A stretch of DNA of 64,000 nucleotides from positions 62,001 through 126,000 of the forward strand of contig NZ_JACJPI010000056.1 in assembly GCF_014695975.1 (NCBI RefSeq). The letters run 5' to 3'. The position numbers were made by a program, and so were the translations under genes. This DNA is from Leptolyngbya sp. FACHB-321. Its GTDB lineage: Bacteria; Cyanobacteriota; Cyanobacteriia; Leptolyngbyales; Leptolyngbyaceae. Shown in pieces: positions 9,411 through 17,199 of this stretch. The first letter of the stretch is position 1; each line of letters begins with the position of its first letter. A model generated the notes under the pieces. That model saw only the letters and a program-made list of their open reading frames with translations. It ran no database searches and was not told the DNA's origin.

Positions 9411-9995
9411 TTGACTTGCAGCACTGGTTTGACATCCTTGTCTGATCCCTTCGATCTCTCCCCACTCCCTCATCTACCAGCGTTGGACCCGCAAGCTATC
9501 CGGCTCCTTCTGCTGGTTGGGTTGCCTGGTAGTGGTAAGTCATCCTTAGCAGCAGCACTTTTACGCGACTGTCCACAGCGATGTTTGATTTCCACTGATG
9601 CGATTCGATCGCAGCTTTTTGGCGACGAAGCAATTCAAGGCAATTGGCTGCGAGTTTGGCGAGAAGTTGGTAGGCAATTGCAGCAGGCAACATGGCAAAT
9701 TGCCACTGGGCAGTCCCTTGAAGCCATTTATGATGCTACTAACGCAGTACGGCGCGATCGTCGTCGTGCGATTGCATTGGCTCGCGGTTGCGGGTTTACC
9801 AACATCATTTGCATATGGTTGAATACACCGCTAAACATCTGCCTACAACGCAACCAGCAACGCGATCGACAGGTGCCTGACACTGTTATTTTGAAAATGC
9901 ATCGTTGCTTAATGGGTGCACCGCCTGCTGTTGAAGAGGGCTGCGATCGTGTGCTTGAAATCCGTACCTGTACCCACCAAGATGAAGGTTTTTGA
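9411..9995 (+). CDS. P-loop ATPase of the AAA_33 / polynucleotide-kinase-like family
   Basis: This protein of up to 194 residues has a Walker A motif, GLPGSGKSS (residues 37-45), followed by the kinase-type STDAIRSQLFGD segment. YDATNAVRRDRRRAIALARG resembles the DATN region of phosphotransferases related to T4 polynucleotide kinase, zeta toxins and seryl-tRNA kinases. Typical substrates are nucleic-acid ends, nucleotides or small metabolites. Nothing here fixes the substrate. No antitoxin-like partner gene is adjacent, so I do not call it a toxin. The start is uncertain: TTG at 9411 gives the longest form, and no ATG lies before the P-loop. It stands alone between glgC and the J-domain gene. 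Confidence 0.75.
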   Translation: MTCSTGLTSLSDPFDLSPLPHLPALDPQAIRLLLLVGLPGSGKSSLAAALLRDCPQRCLISTDAIRSQLFGDEAIQGNWLRVWREVGRQLQQATWQIATGQSLEAIYDATNAVRRDRRRAIALARGCGFTNIICIWLNTPLNICLQRNQQRDRQVPDTVILKMHRCLMGAPPAVEEGCDRVLEIRTCTHQDEGF

Positions 9996-10198
9996 TAGGC
10001 TAGAATCAAAGCGAAGAGCGGGACGGGCAGATCAGCCTTCGATACCCGATGTAGAGTAGAGGGACAGATTCTTTTTGCCCTGCCCTAGTCTTTTTAGGTT
10101 GGCGATCGTACCCAATCAATGCTGTAGGCAACTGCAAGCTTATAGAGCTGCAAAAAGGGTTTTGGATAAGAGGCTGAATCCTCAGAGGAGAAGGATGA

Positions 10199-11188
10199 AT
10201 GGCTGCAACTGACTTCAAAGATTACTACGCCATTTTGGGAGTGAATCGAACTGTCAACGCCGACGAGCTGAAAAAGGCTTATCGTAAGCTGGCGCGTAAG
10301 TATCACCCAGATATGAACCCAGGTGATAAGGCGGCTGAGGCTCGCTTTAAGGAAGTCAGCGAAGCCTATGAGGTGCTGGCAGACCCAGAAAAACGGCAGA
10401 AGTATGACCAGTTTGGGCAGTATTGGAGGCAGGCGGGGCAAGGCGGCTCTCCCTTTAGCTCCAATCCCCGTGGTGGTAACGACTTTGACAATATCGAGTT
10501 CGGGCAATACCGCAACTTCGACGATTTTATTAATGAACTCCTGGGTCGGATGGGCAGCGACCCTGGCTTTGGACGTAGTGGAACGGGTGCCCGTACTTCT
10601 AGAAGTGCCCCTGGCGGTTTTAGCGATTTCTCGGACTCAGGCGGTACGGGGCTGGATGCTGAAGCCACGCTGACGCTAACGCTTTCGGATGCCTTTCATG
10701 GCGCACAGAAGCGCTTAATGCTGGGTAGCGAAGAGTTTGAGGTGCGTATTCCTCCTGGCGCGAAACCAGGCAGCCGCATTCGGATTAAGGGCAAAGGGCG
10801 GAGCAGTACCTATACCCCTGGTCAACGAGGTGATCTTTATCTTTCAGTAGCGATCGCACCGCACACCTTTTTCCAATTTGAAGGGGATAATCTGGTTTGC
10901 GAAGTAGCGATCGCCCCTGATGAAGCCGTGCTGGGCGCTCAAATTGAGGTGCCGACACCGGATGGTACGGTGACAGTTAATGTACCTGCTGGCATTCGAT
11001 CCGGTCAATCGCTGCGACTCAAAGGCAAAGGCTGGCGTAGCCCAAAGGGCGATCGCACCGATCAAATGGTGAAGGTTGTCATTGCAACCCCTAAAGAGAT
11101 CAGCGCGATCGAGCGCGAGTACTACGAAAAAATCCGCTCTAACCGCAGCTTTGAGCCACGCAAGCATTTGAAAGACGTGCGGCTGTAG
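10199..11188 (+). CDS. DnaJ/CbpA-type J-domain co-chaperone
   Basis: This 329-residue Hsp40 has an N-terminal J domain (residues about 8-72) with the HPD motif at His36-Pro37-Asp38, needed to stimulate DnaK ATPase. A Gly/Ser/Phe-rich linker (about 75-160) follows, then the two beta-barrel substrate-binding domains of the DnaJ C-terminal fold. There is no CxxCxGxG zinc-finger domain, so it is a type II (CbpA-like) co-chaperone. ATG at 10199 follows the purine-rich stretch AGGAGAAGGATGA. It ends 55 bp before the convergent cysteine hydrolase gene. Confidence 0.95.
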   Translation: MAATDFKDYYAILGVNRTVNADELKKAYRKLARKYHPDMNPGDKAAEARFKEVSEAYEVLADPEKRQKYDQFGQYWRQAGQGGSPFSSNPRGGNDFDNIEFGQYRNFDDFINELLGRMGSDPGFGRSGTGARTSRSAPGGFSDFSDSGGTGLDAEATLTLTLSDAFHGAQKRLMLGSEEFEVRIPPGAKPGSRIRIKGKGRSSTYTPGQRGDLYLSVAIAPHTFFQFEGDNLVCEVAIAPDEAVLGAQIEVPTPDGTVTVNVPAGIRSGQSLRLKGKGWRSPKGDRTDQMVKVVIATPKEISAIEREYYEKIRSNRSFEPRKHLKDVRL

Positions 11189-11243
11189 TGATGAGTTGTG
11201 AGCTTTGAAACAAAGCCACTATGCCTCACTCAAAATGCTGAAC

Positions 11244-11924
11244 TCAGGCGATCGCTGCCAGCAGCGCTTGTGAATCGGCAACAGCACCAAACACACCGCC
11301 CTGCATTTTAACCATGTTAAGGGCGGCTAAATGGTTGTTGTAATCCGTAGCAGCAGTGCAGTCAGAGAGCAGCAAGCATTCGTAACCACGATCGTTCGCG
11401 TCGCGCATAGTGGTGTGCACACAAACATCGGTGGTGATGCCCGCTAGCAGAATGTTTTGGATGCCAAGGCGCTTCAGCAACAAATCCAGGTCAGTGGCAT
11501 AGAAGGAGCCTTTACCTGGCTTGTCGATGACGGGTTCTCCGGGTAGAGGAGCCAGCTCGGGAATGATCTCCCAGCCGGGTTCGCCGCGTACCAGCACTTT
11601 GCCGCAAGGACCGGGATCACCAATGCCTGCGCCAATCTGACGCGATCGCCATTGTTTGTTCTCTGGCAAATCTGCTAAATCCGGTCGGTGACCTTCGCGC
11701 GTATGCATCACGTGAAAGCCTTGCGATCGCATCACTTCTAGTACCGTTTTAATTGGCGCGATCGGTGCCCGCGTCAGCGACAGGTCATATCCCATCTGAT
11801 CGACATAGCCCCCGATGCCGCAGAAATCGGTTTGCATGTCAATGATGAGAAAAACTGTATTTTCCGGGCGCAGATCACCATTGAACGGATATGGATACGG
11901 ATCTGAAGCAAGATAACATCCCAT
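11244..11924 (-). CDS. biuH: Cysteine hydrolase, biuret amidohydrolase (BiuH) type
   Basis: This 226-residue isochorismatase-like hydrolase keeps the catalytic triad: Asp29 in [10 protein letters not shown], Lys135 in IDKPGKGSF and Cys168 in [10 protein letters not shown]. Flanking blocks such as [27 protein letters not shown] and [14 protein letters not shown] match, from memory, the biuret amidohydrolase of Rhizobium much more closely than general isochorismatases, with a constant 7-residue offset at all three triad positions. BiuH splits biuret to allophanate and ammonia; related enzymes act on ureidoacrylate. The gene lies 75 bp downstream of a formamidase-like gene on the same strand, suggesting a small amide-nitrogen scavenging operon. 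No allophanate hydrolase gene is nearby. Substrate identity is an inference. Confidence 0.85.
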   Translation of the reverse strand: MGCYLASDPYPYPFNGDLRPENTVFLIIDMQTDFCGIGGYVDQMGYDLSLTRAPIAPIKTVLEVMRSQGFHVMHTREGHRPDLADLPENKQWRSRQIGAGIGDPGPCGKVLVRGEPGWEIIPELAPLPGEPVIDKPGKGSFYATDLDLLLKRLGIQNILLAGITTDVCVHTTMRDANDRGYECLLLSDCTAATDYNNHLAALNMVKMQGGVFGAVADSQALLAAIA

Positions 11925-11999
11925 CGTGAATCCCTAAGAGAACGGCTTTGAGCAAGATGATCAATGGCGCAGACGATGCGCCTCAGTTACTCTCAGTGC

Positions 12000-13046
12000 C
12001 TAACTCTGAGCGTGATCAATAGCAAGCAATTTCTCTGGCTCACTCACTTGGGGAGCCGCTTCATACGTTCGCGTAGGCGCTGGAAAGCCACAGGATGTGC
12101 CATCGGTGTGGATGACTTCCTCTTCCCAGGGCAGACGATAGGCACCGTTCACCAAATCCTGCATATAGGTGTAGGGACAGTCCTGAGCGCCACCTTTGAC
12201 AGCTACATAGCCACGATGCCCAAATTGGTAGATATTATTTTCGACTGACCAGTAGCGGCGTGCTTCCTGAAGCAGTTTGGGGCGCACTTCGCCAGTGATA
12301 ATTTCATTCGGGCGACCGTTCCCCGTCACGATCGGCACGCCATCGTAGTTGACGATCATCCCCTCGCCCATTGAGTCGAAGGAACCGTCTGAGCCACACA
12401 TACAGACAGATGCCGTGTAGATCAGATTACAGAACGCATTTGACTGGTTAGTAATCTGCCACGAGTGGCGAATAGGTGCCGTATAGCCCGCTGTTCTCAG
12501 CATGATATCAGCACCCTTATACGCACATTCTCGCGCCATTTCGGGGAACATCCCATCATGGCAAATGATGAGCGCCAAGGTGCTGCCGTTAGGACCTTCG
12601 CAAACGGGGATGCCCAAGTTACCGGGTTCCCACGGCTCCACAGGCACCCAGGGATGCAGCTTGCGATAATAGAGCTTGAGTTCGCCCTTATCGTCGAGAA
12701 TAATGCCGCTGTTGTAGGGGTTACCGTGTGGGTTGAACTCCATGATCGAGAAGCAGCCCCAGATTTTGTGTTCCCGACACGCGGCGCTGAATGCCTGCAC
12801 TTCAGGTCCATCCAAGCGACACATAATCTCTGGATTGGTGTCCATTGAGAGACCATGCAGGGCATATTCTGGGAATACAACTAGATCCATCGTCGGTAGG
12901 TTGCGGCGCGCTTTGCCAACCATCTCAACAATGCGCTGCGTTTGGGCGGACAGGTCTTCAGGTGTAACAACATTAGGCAGTTGCAGTTGCACTAACCCAA
13001 GCACAACCCCATCGGGCGCTTTATTGAGACCGCCAAGTCCACTCAT
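12000..13046 (-). CDS. amiF: Nitrilase-superfamily amidase, formamidase (AmiF) type
   Basis: This 348-residue carbon-nitrogen hydrolase has the Glu-Lys-Cys triad at Glu60 (LVVFPEY), Lys129 (YRKLHPW) and Cys162 (IICHDGMFPE). The N-terminal block, NPYN(S/T)(G/A)II, EPWEPGNLGIPVCEGP, the GEG-INxDG region and YGHRGYVA-type ending (QFGHRGYVAVKGG) all resemble formamidase/aliphatic amidase rather than nitrilase or biotinidase branches. The expected reaction is formamide (or a short aliphatic amide) to formate (or acid) plus ammonia. A strong AGGAGG ribosome-binding sequence lies 8 bp before the ATG at 13046. It is followed 75 bp on by the biuret amidohydrolase gene, with which it probably forms an operon. 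I see no exact NtcA site (GTAN8TAC) in the 416 bp upstream. Confidence 0.88.
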   Translation of the reverse strand: MSGLGGLNKAPDGVVLGLVQLQLPNVVTPEDLSAQTQRIVEMVGKARRNLPTMDLVVFPEYALHGLSMDTNPEIMCRLDGPEVQAFSAACREHKIWGCFSIMEFNPHGNPYNSGIILDDKGELKLYYRKLHPWVPVEPWEPGNLGIPVCEGPNGSTLALIICHDGMFPEMARECAYKGADIMLRTAGYTAPIRHSWQITNQSNAFCNLIYTASVCMCGSDGSFDSMGEGMIVNYDGVPIVTGNGRPNEIITGEVRPKLLQEARRYWSVENNIYQFGHRGYVAVKGGAQDCPYTYMQDLVNGAYRLPWEEEVIHTDGTSCGFPAPTRTYEAAPQVSEPEKLLAIDHAQS

Positions 13047-13462
13047 GCAAACCTCCTACTAATTGCGTTGTTGCCAGAGACTGATTGTGACTGCTGTACT
13101 TAAGCTCAAGGCTTTGAACTGCGTTAGTTTTGCAGAGGCTTTAAGCCTTGCTGAGTCGACCGCCCAAATTTAACCAACTGCCATCAAAGCCACTGAGCCA
13201 AAAGGCTAAGTAATCACAGTGCCCTCAATAAGGGTTTACAGAATCATGACCACGCATTAAGTATCAAAAAACACGTTTTAGCTGTTTTAGAGGCGTAAAT
13301 TGCAACGCTACAATGATCGAGCCAGCACCCTCATTCAGCGATCGCTCACTGAAAAAATTATCGATCGCGCAGAGCTTTAAGCACGACCAGTCCCTTTGCC
13401 AGGGAGGTCAGAAAACGCTAACCGCTTTTCGCTCGTGTTCAACCGGTCCTGATAAGCAGCAG
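13047..13462. other. Intergenic region upstream of the amidase pair (416 bp)
   Basis: This holds the promoter of the amiF-biuH pair and the 3' flank of the DUF4168 gene. A bulged hairpin at 13385-13409 (GACC/GGTC and TCCC/GGGA) lies 54 bp past the DUF4168 stop but lacks a T run. GTA-N8-CAC at 13261-13274 is a near miss to the NtcA consensus. I see no riboswitch that I recognise. Confidence 0.45.
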
Positions 13463-13963
13463 CTAAGGCGCTGTCTTCTGTAGCTTCAGTAACTCGCCTT
13501 GAATTTTCTGTTGCAAGGCTGGGTCGCTCTCTTTCCGCCGCGTCATTTCGTTAAATTGGGCAATGGTCAACCCATTTTCTTTGATGATATCGGCAGAGCG
13601 CTTGAGGAAGCGATTGCAGATGTCACGTACAGCCGAGGGAATGTTTTTTTGACGACACACATCATCAGGCACATTACCGCCCATAATGCGCTTCACCTCG
13701 GCATGGTCTTGCTGACGCTCCTGCTCGATGAATAATGCAGCACGGGCATACTGGCTGACTGGAGGCGTAGGCGATTGAGCAGAGGCAGCTTCTCCTAGAC
13801 CGAGAGTGATTGATCGCTGCGTCGGGCTAGGAGTATAGCTAGCCAGCACTCCCACTGTAGAAAGTGCGCCAACAAGCAGAAGGCGTGACAAGCCAGCATG
13901 AAGCATAAAACGTAGAGAAGAAGGTTGCATCATCGTTAGATATGACACTGTAAAAACTAGCAC
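13463..13963 (-). CDS. Exported DUF4168 protein
   Basis: A protein of up to 166 residues with a hydrophobic export segment and AXA-like cleavage region (GEAASAQSP) near residue 63. The mature part, from YARAALFIEQERQQDHAEVK to FNEMTRRKESDPALQQKIQ, matches the DUF4168 pattern: a conserved cysteine pair (DDVCRQK and RDICNRF), then an amphipathic helix. The native start is more likely one of the tandem ATG codons at residues 11-12 than the first one. The family is common in cyanobacteria and some proteobacteria; its function is unknown and it is probably periplasmic. Confidence 0.8.
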   Translation of the reverse strand: MLVFTVSYLTMMQPSSLRFMLHAGLSRLLLVGALSTVGVLASYTPSPTQRSITLGLGEAASAQSPTPPVSQYARAALFIEQERQQDHAEVKRIMGGNVPDDVCRQKNIPSAVRDICNRFLKRSADIIKENGLTIAQFNEMTRRKESDPALQQKIQGELLKLQKTAP

Positions 13964-14507
13964 ACTAGAGGTTTCAATAAGCTTTGAACTATTTCGGGTG
14001 CGATAAGTTCCAGCAATAAAGAAGGATTTGGGAAAAACAAAGCCTTAAAGCTGGAGGGTACGATCGCGTGCAAACACTGCTTTCGGTCGTAGCTTGCCCT
14101 TGTTCAAGCGGCTAGAAAACTGCCAGATAAGACGCAAAGACTGTCCTATAGTTACGAGCGACTTTCACGTTCAACGAGCAATCAAGCCTGAGAGTAGAGT
14201 GTTGTTTGTACTGACGAAAAGTAACCCCATAGGTGCCTAAAGTTTGCAATCGTCTCATTCTAAGGGACAAAGATTCAATAAAAGCAGGTTTTCTCTTTCA
14301 GAACATAGTATCGCCTTCCTACCAGGATCAGAGGCGTTTGTCCCTATAGATTGTGAAGTTTACAGATGCTTTAATCCACGATCTGCACCTCAGATCGTGG
14401 ATCATGCTAGCTTACAGTCCTTGTCACGAGCATCTGGTAGGCAATGCGTAGAGCAACTGTCAAAACCCACCTTTAAGGTTTAAGTTAAAACGCAGCCACA
14501 CGTAAAC
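13964..14507. other. Intergenic region (544 bp) with one perfect hairpin
   Basis: The region lies between two minus-strand genes: the start of the DUF4168 gene (13963) and the end of the 2H phosphoesterase gene (14508). Apart from the inverted repeat at 14374-14402, I find no gene. The short open frame at 14244-14483 lacks a ribosome-binding site and any recognisable protein pattern. Confidence 0.5.
14374..14402. repeat. Perfect 12-bp inverted repeat, 5-nt loop
   Basis: ATCCACGATCTG (14374-14385) and CAGATCGTGGAT (14391-14402) are exact complements around CACCT. It lies 106 bp past the stop of the 2H phosphoesterase gene in that gene's direction, so it could be a factor-assisted terminator. 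Neither side carries a T run. A dispersed palindromic repeat is the alternative. Confidence 0.6.
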
Positions 14508-15293
14508 TTAAAACGTAAAGACTGCCCAGTTAGGTTCTCGATAGTAGTGAGTCATATCGTCAAATTTACGCAATTCTGCTCGCTTCACCTCAAAGACATT
14601 TGCCTCTTGCTCCAGCCATTGCTGGTTAAGTTGCACAAAGCGATCGCCAAGCGTGGTCAATGCTTCGGGCGCTGGAATGGTACCGAAGTAGCCCAGAGTA
14701 ATGTGAGGCGTAAAATAATACTGCTGCTCAATGCCCAAGCCAATTAAGTCAGAATTCTGGAAAACAGCGCGACGGAGCTTGAGCGCTCGATCGTAGGAAT
14801 GCTCGTCTGCGGGTGCCAAGCAAATGGCAATCGCCCGTGGCATCACCATGAGTCCTAGCGCTTGAAAGTGCAAAGGCTTACCTTCAGCAACCGTTTGCGA
14901 TTGACGAAAGATCGTTGCAATCTGCTCTTGAAGCTGCACCTCAAAATCAGGCTTGTGCTGACTGGTATCACGATAAGCGCTATCCCAAATCAAGTCAGCC
15001 AGCGTCAGGTGAAAACTTTCAGGTGGCACTGGCACAAACAAGTCAGCGCCTAATTGCTGCGCTAACTGCTGCTGATATTGCTTCAAGCTCTCATACAACG
15101 CCGCATTTCCGGTTTCTTCGTTTCCTGGCGGGGTCACAATTGTATAGCCCGGAAAGGGAGTGGGTTGCCACCCTTTTTCAGCGTGCCGTTGAAACTTAGG
15201 AGATTCCTGAAGGTGCTGCACCTGTGAGCGATATGTTTCTGGTAATGTCAGACGCATTGCCCGATTCAGGTAAGTCTGGTAGTTCTCGTCCAA
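14508..15293 (-). CDS. 2H-phosphoesterase-like protein (DUF1868)
   Basis: This 261-residue protein has two HxTx-type motifs about 100 residues apart, FHLTLAD (His95) and PHITLGYF (His197), the hallmark of the 2H phosphoesterase superfamily. The N-terminal KGWQPTPFPGYTIVTPP block places it in DUF1868, a family known from cyanobacteria and fungi. 2H enzymes hydrolyse or ligate 2',3'-cyclic phosphates in RNA or nucleotide metabolism; the specific substrate is unknown. No RNA ligase or kinase is adjacent. It is divergent from holA, with 220 bp between the starts. Confidence 0.85.
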   Translation of the reverse strand: MDENYQTYLNRAMRLTLPETYRSQVQHLQESPKFQRHAEKGWQPTPFPGYTIVTPPGNEETGNAALYESLKQYQQQLAQQLGADLFVPVPPESFHLTLADLIWDSAYRDTSQHKPDFEVQLQEQIATIFRQSQTVAEGKPLHFQALGLMVMPRAIAICLAPADEHSYDRALKLRRAVFQNSDLIGLGIEQQYYFTPHITLGYFGTIPAPEALTTLGDRFVQLNQQWLEQEANVFEVKRAELRKFDDMTHYYREPNWAVFTF

Positions 15294-15513
15294 TGTCGAT
15301 CGCCTCGCAAGGTACTGAATATATTGTTACGACTGGTTACTTTAGCAGCTCTCTGCATCATCTCGTCTTCTTAAGCTGGAAGCGCCGATCGTGCAAAGGC
15401 TGGCTTGTAAGGTCCAGTATTTGGAAATTACTTGATCCCCACCATAATCTAAATCCAGTCTGACAGGATTGCTAGGACAATACAATTACGAGCGACAAGA
15501 GGCGGTATTCTAA

Positions 15514-16494
15514 ATGCCAATTTACCTTTACTGGGGTGAGGATGATTTTGCGATCGCCCAGGCAGCAACAGCACTCCATCGGCAATTGCTCGATCCTGTC
15601 TGGAGCAGTTTTAACTATGACAAAATCACTGCTGACCAGCCTACCGCAATTATGCAGGCGCTCAATCAGTCCATGACGCCACCCTTTGGTGCAGCTCACC
15701 GTTTCGTTTGGTTGGCAGAGACCTCGCTTTGTCAACGGTGCCCTGAGAGCCTGCTGACCGAGCTAGAACGCACGTTGCCAGAGCTTCCCGAGACGACAAC
15801 TCTACTGTTGACGACAAGCAGCAAACCTGACAGTCGCTTGAAATCGACCAAACTGCTGCAAAAGCACGCCACGATTCAGGAGTTTGGGCTGATTCCAACC
15901 TGGAAAACCGATTTGTTAGTTAAACAGGTAAAGCAGCTTGCTCAGGAAACCGGGGTGAAGCTGACAACGCATGGTGCAGAGCTGCTAGCAGAGTTAGTCG
16001 GTAACGATACCCGCCAACTGCATAGTGAACTAGAAAAACTGCGGCTCTATGTTGGCGACTCAAAGCAGCCGTTAGACGAAACCGTGATCGCCACCCTTGT
16101 AACAGCCAGCAGCCAAAGCACCATTCAGCTTGCTGCCGCTATCCGCCAGGGGCAAACGGCTCAAGCACTTGACCTTATTGCAGACTTACTGCGACAGAAC
16201 GAACCCGCACTACGCATTGTTAGTAGTTTGGTTACACAGTTTCGCACCTGGGTTTGGATTAAAGTGATGCGGGAAGCAGGTGAACGTAACGAGCAAGCGA
16301 TCGCTCAAGCAGCAGAACTCCGAAACCCCAAACGTCTCTACTTTCTTCAAAAAGAGGTTGAGTCACTGTCAGCCCACACACTGCTTCAAACGCTGCCTCT
16401 GCTGTTAGAGCTAGAAGCAAGCCTCAAACGTGGAGCGGATGATCGGCTCACCTTACAAACAAAAATCATCGAACTATGTGAGGTCTGTCGGTAA
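15514..16494 (+). CDS. holA: DNA polymerase III, delta subunit
   Basis: This 326-residue protein is the clamp-loader subunit that opens the beta sliding clamp. The N-terminal MPIYLYWGEDDFAIAQA region replaces the P-loop of related AAA+ proteins with a non-catalytic sequence, as in all HolA. FGLIPTWKTDLLVKQVKQLA opens the second domain. The conserved C-terminal collar segment is recognisable from LAAAIRQGQTAQALDLIADL to AEASLK-type LELEASLKRGADDRLTLQTK. Length is normal. It is divergent from the 2H phosphoesterase gene and not obviously in an operon. Confidence 0.93.
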   Translation: MPIYLYWGEDDFAIAQAATALHRQLLDPVWSSFNYDKITADQPTAIMQALNQSMTPPFGAAHRFVWLAETSLCQRCPESLLTELERTLPELPETTTLLLTTSSKPDSRLKSTKLLQKHATIQEFGLIPTWKTDLLVKQVKQLAQETGVKLTTHGAELLAELVGNDTRQLHSELEKLRLYVGDSKQPLDETVIATLVTASSQSTIQLAAAIRQGQTAQALDLIADLLRQNEPALRIVSSLVTQFRTWVWIKVMREAGERNEQAIAQAAELRNPKRLYFLQKEVESLSAHTLLQTLPLLLELEASLKRGADDRLTLQTKIIELCEVCR

Positions 16495-16803
16495 CGGCTG
16501 AGGGAGCATCTTACCTTTGTAACCAAGTCTTTCAACCTTTATCCCAAGTCTCTTTCCTTAAGGAGAAGAATTTGAACCTTGCTCCCTTCTCCTTAAAAGG
16601 GCTGGGAACAAGGGGTATCTATGATGTGGCAATGGGATACGTGCAGGCTCAGAGCTTGAGGTAGTGAAACCCCTACTTACTAGGGGCTTAAACGAATCCA
16701 GTCATTGAATTAGAATAATTGTGTCTAACAGGTTCAGTTGTACCTAAAAGCCCCGGTAAGCAGCATTCTCTCTAGTCAAAATTATTAGCAAAAACTTAAA
16801 GCG
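16495..16803. other. Intergenic region (309 bp) with inverted repeat
   Basis: TTAAGGAGAAG (16558-16568) is complementary to CTTCTCCTTAA (16586-16596), an 11-bp stem with a 17-nt loop. It lies 63 bp past the holA stop and may form a weak terminator, although no T run follows. The remainder leads into the DUF1825 gene and has no coding pattern. Confidence 0.4.
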
Positions 16804-17127
16804 ATGGGATTCTTTGATTCTGAAATCGTGCAGCAAGAAGCCAAGCAGCTCTTTGGCGATTACCAATCGCTGATGACGCTTGGAGCTGATTATGGGAAGT
16901 TCGATCGTGAGGGTAAAAAGCTCTTCATCGAACAGATGGAAGCCATTATGGATCGCTACCGTGTGTTTATGAAGCGGTTTGAGCTATCGGAGGACTTTAT
17001 GGCGCAAATGACTGTAGAGCAACTCCGCACACAGCTTGGTCAGTTTGGCATGACGCCGCAGCAAATGTTTGACCAGATGAACCGGACTTTAGAGCGCATG
17101 AAAGCTGAGGTAGAAAAAACGGTGTGA
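16804..17127 (+). CDS. DUF1825 family protein
   Basis: This 107-residue, highly charged, helical protein beginning MGFFDSEIVQQEAKQLFGDY matches the cyanobacterial DUF1825 family over its full length (typical size about 105-110). There is no signal peptide or membrane segment, so it is probably cytoplasmic. The family is nearly universal in cyanobacteria but its function is unknown. It converges with the penicillin-binding protein gene, and an inverted repeat lies between them. Confidence 0.9.
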   Translation: MGFFDSEIVQQEAKQLFGDYQSLMTLGADYGKFDREGKKLFIEQMEAIMDRYRVFMKRFELSEDFMAQMTVEQLRTQLGQFGMTPQQMFDQMNRTLERMKAEVEKTV

Positions 17128-17133
17128 TAGTTA

Positions 17134-17178
17134 TTGGTTGTTAGTTTTTAGCTGCTAGAAGGACTGTCTAACAACCAA
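17134..17178. terminator. Inverted repeat between convergent genes, possible bidirectional terminator
   Basis: TTGGTTGTTAG (17134-17144) is an exact complement of CTAACAACCAA (17168-17178), with a 23-nt loop containing TTTTTAGCTGCTA. It sits in the 72-bp gap between the DUF1825 stop and the PBP stop. T runs are short, so termination strength is uncertain. Confidence 0.5.
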
Positions 17179-17199
17179 AAACAACCAACCAACTGCTTT

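Noticed and set aside
9411..9995. Zeta-toxin-like toxin of a toxin-antitoxin pair
   Set aside because: The P-loop kinase fold is shared with many metabolic kinases, and no small antitoxin gene precedes it.
13047..13462. Guanidine or urea riboswitch upstream of the amidase pair
   Set aside because: I looked for the conserved ykkC-type core and found none. Only a bulged hairpin is present.
14244..14483. Small plus-strand open frame of 79 codons
   Set aside because: There is no ribosome-binding site, the composition is unusual, and it spans the perfect inverted repeat at 14374-14402.
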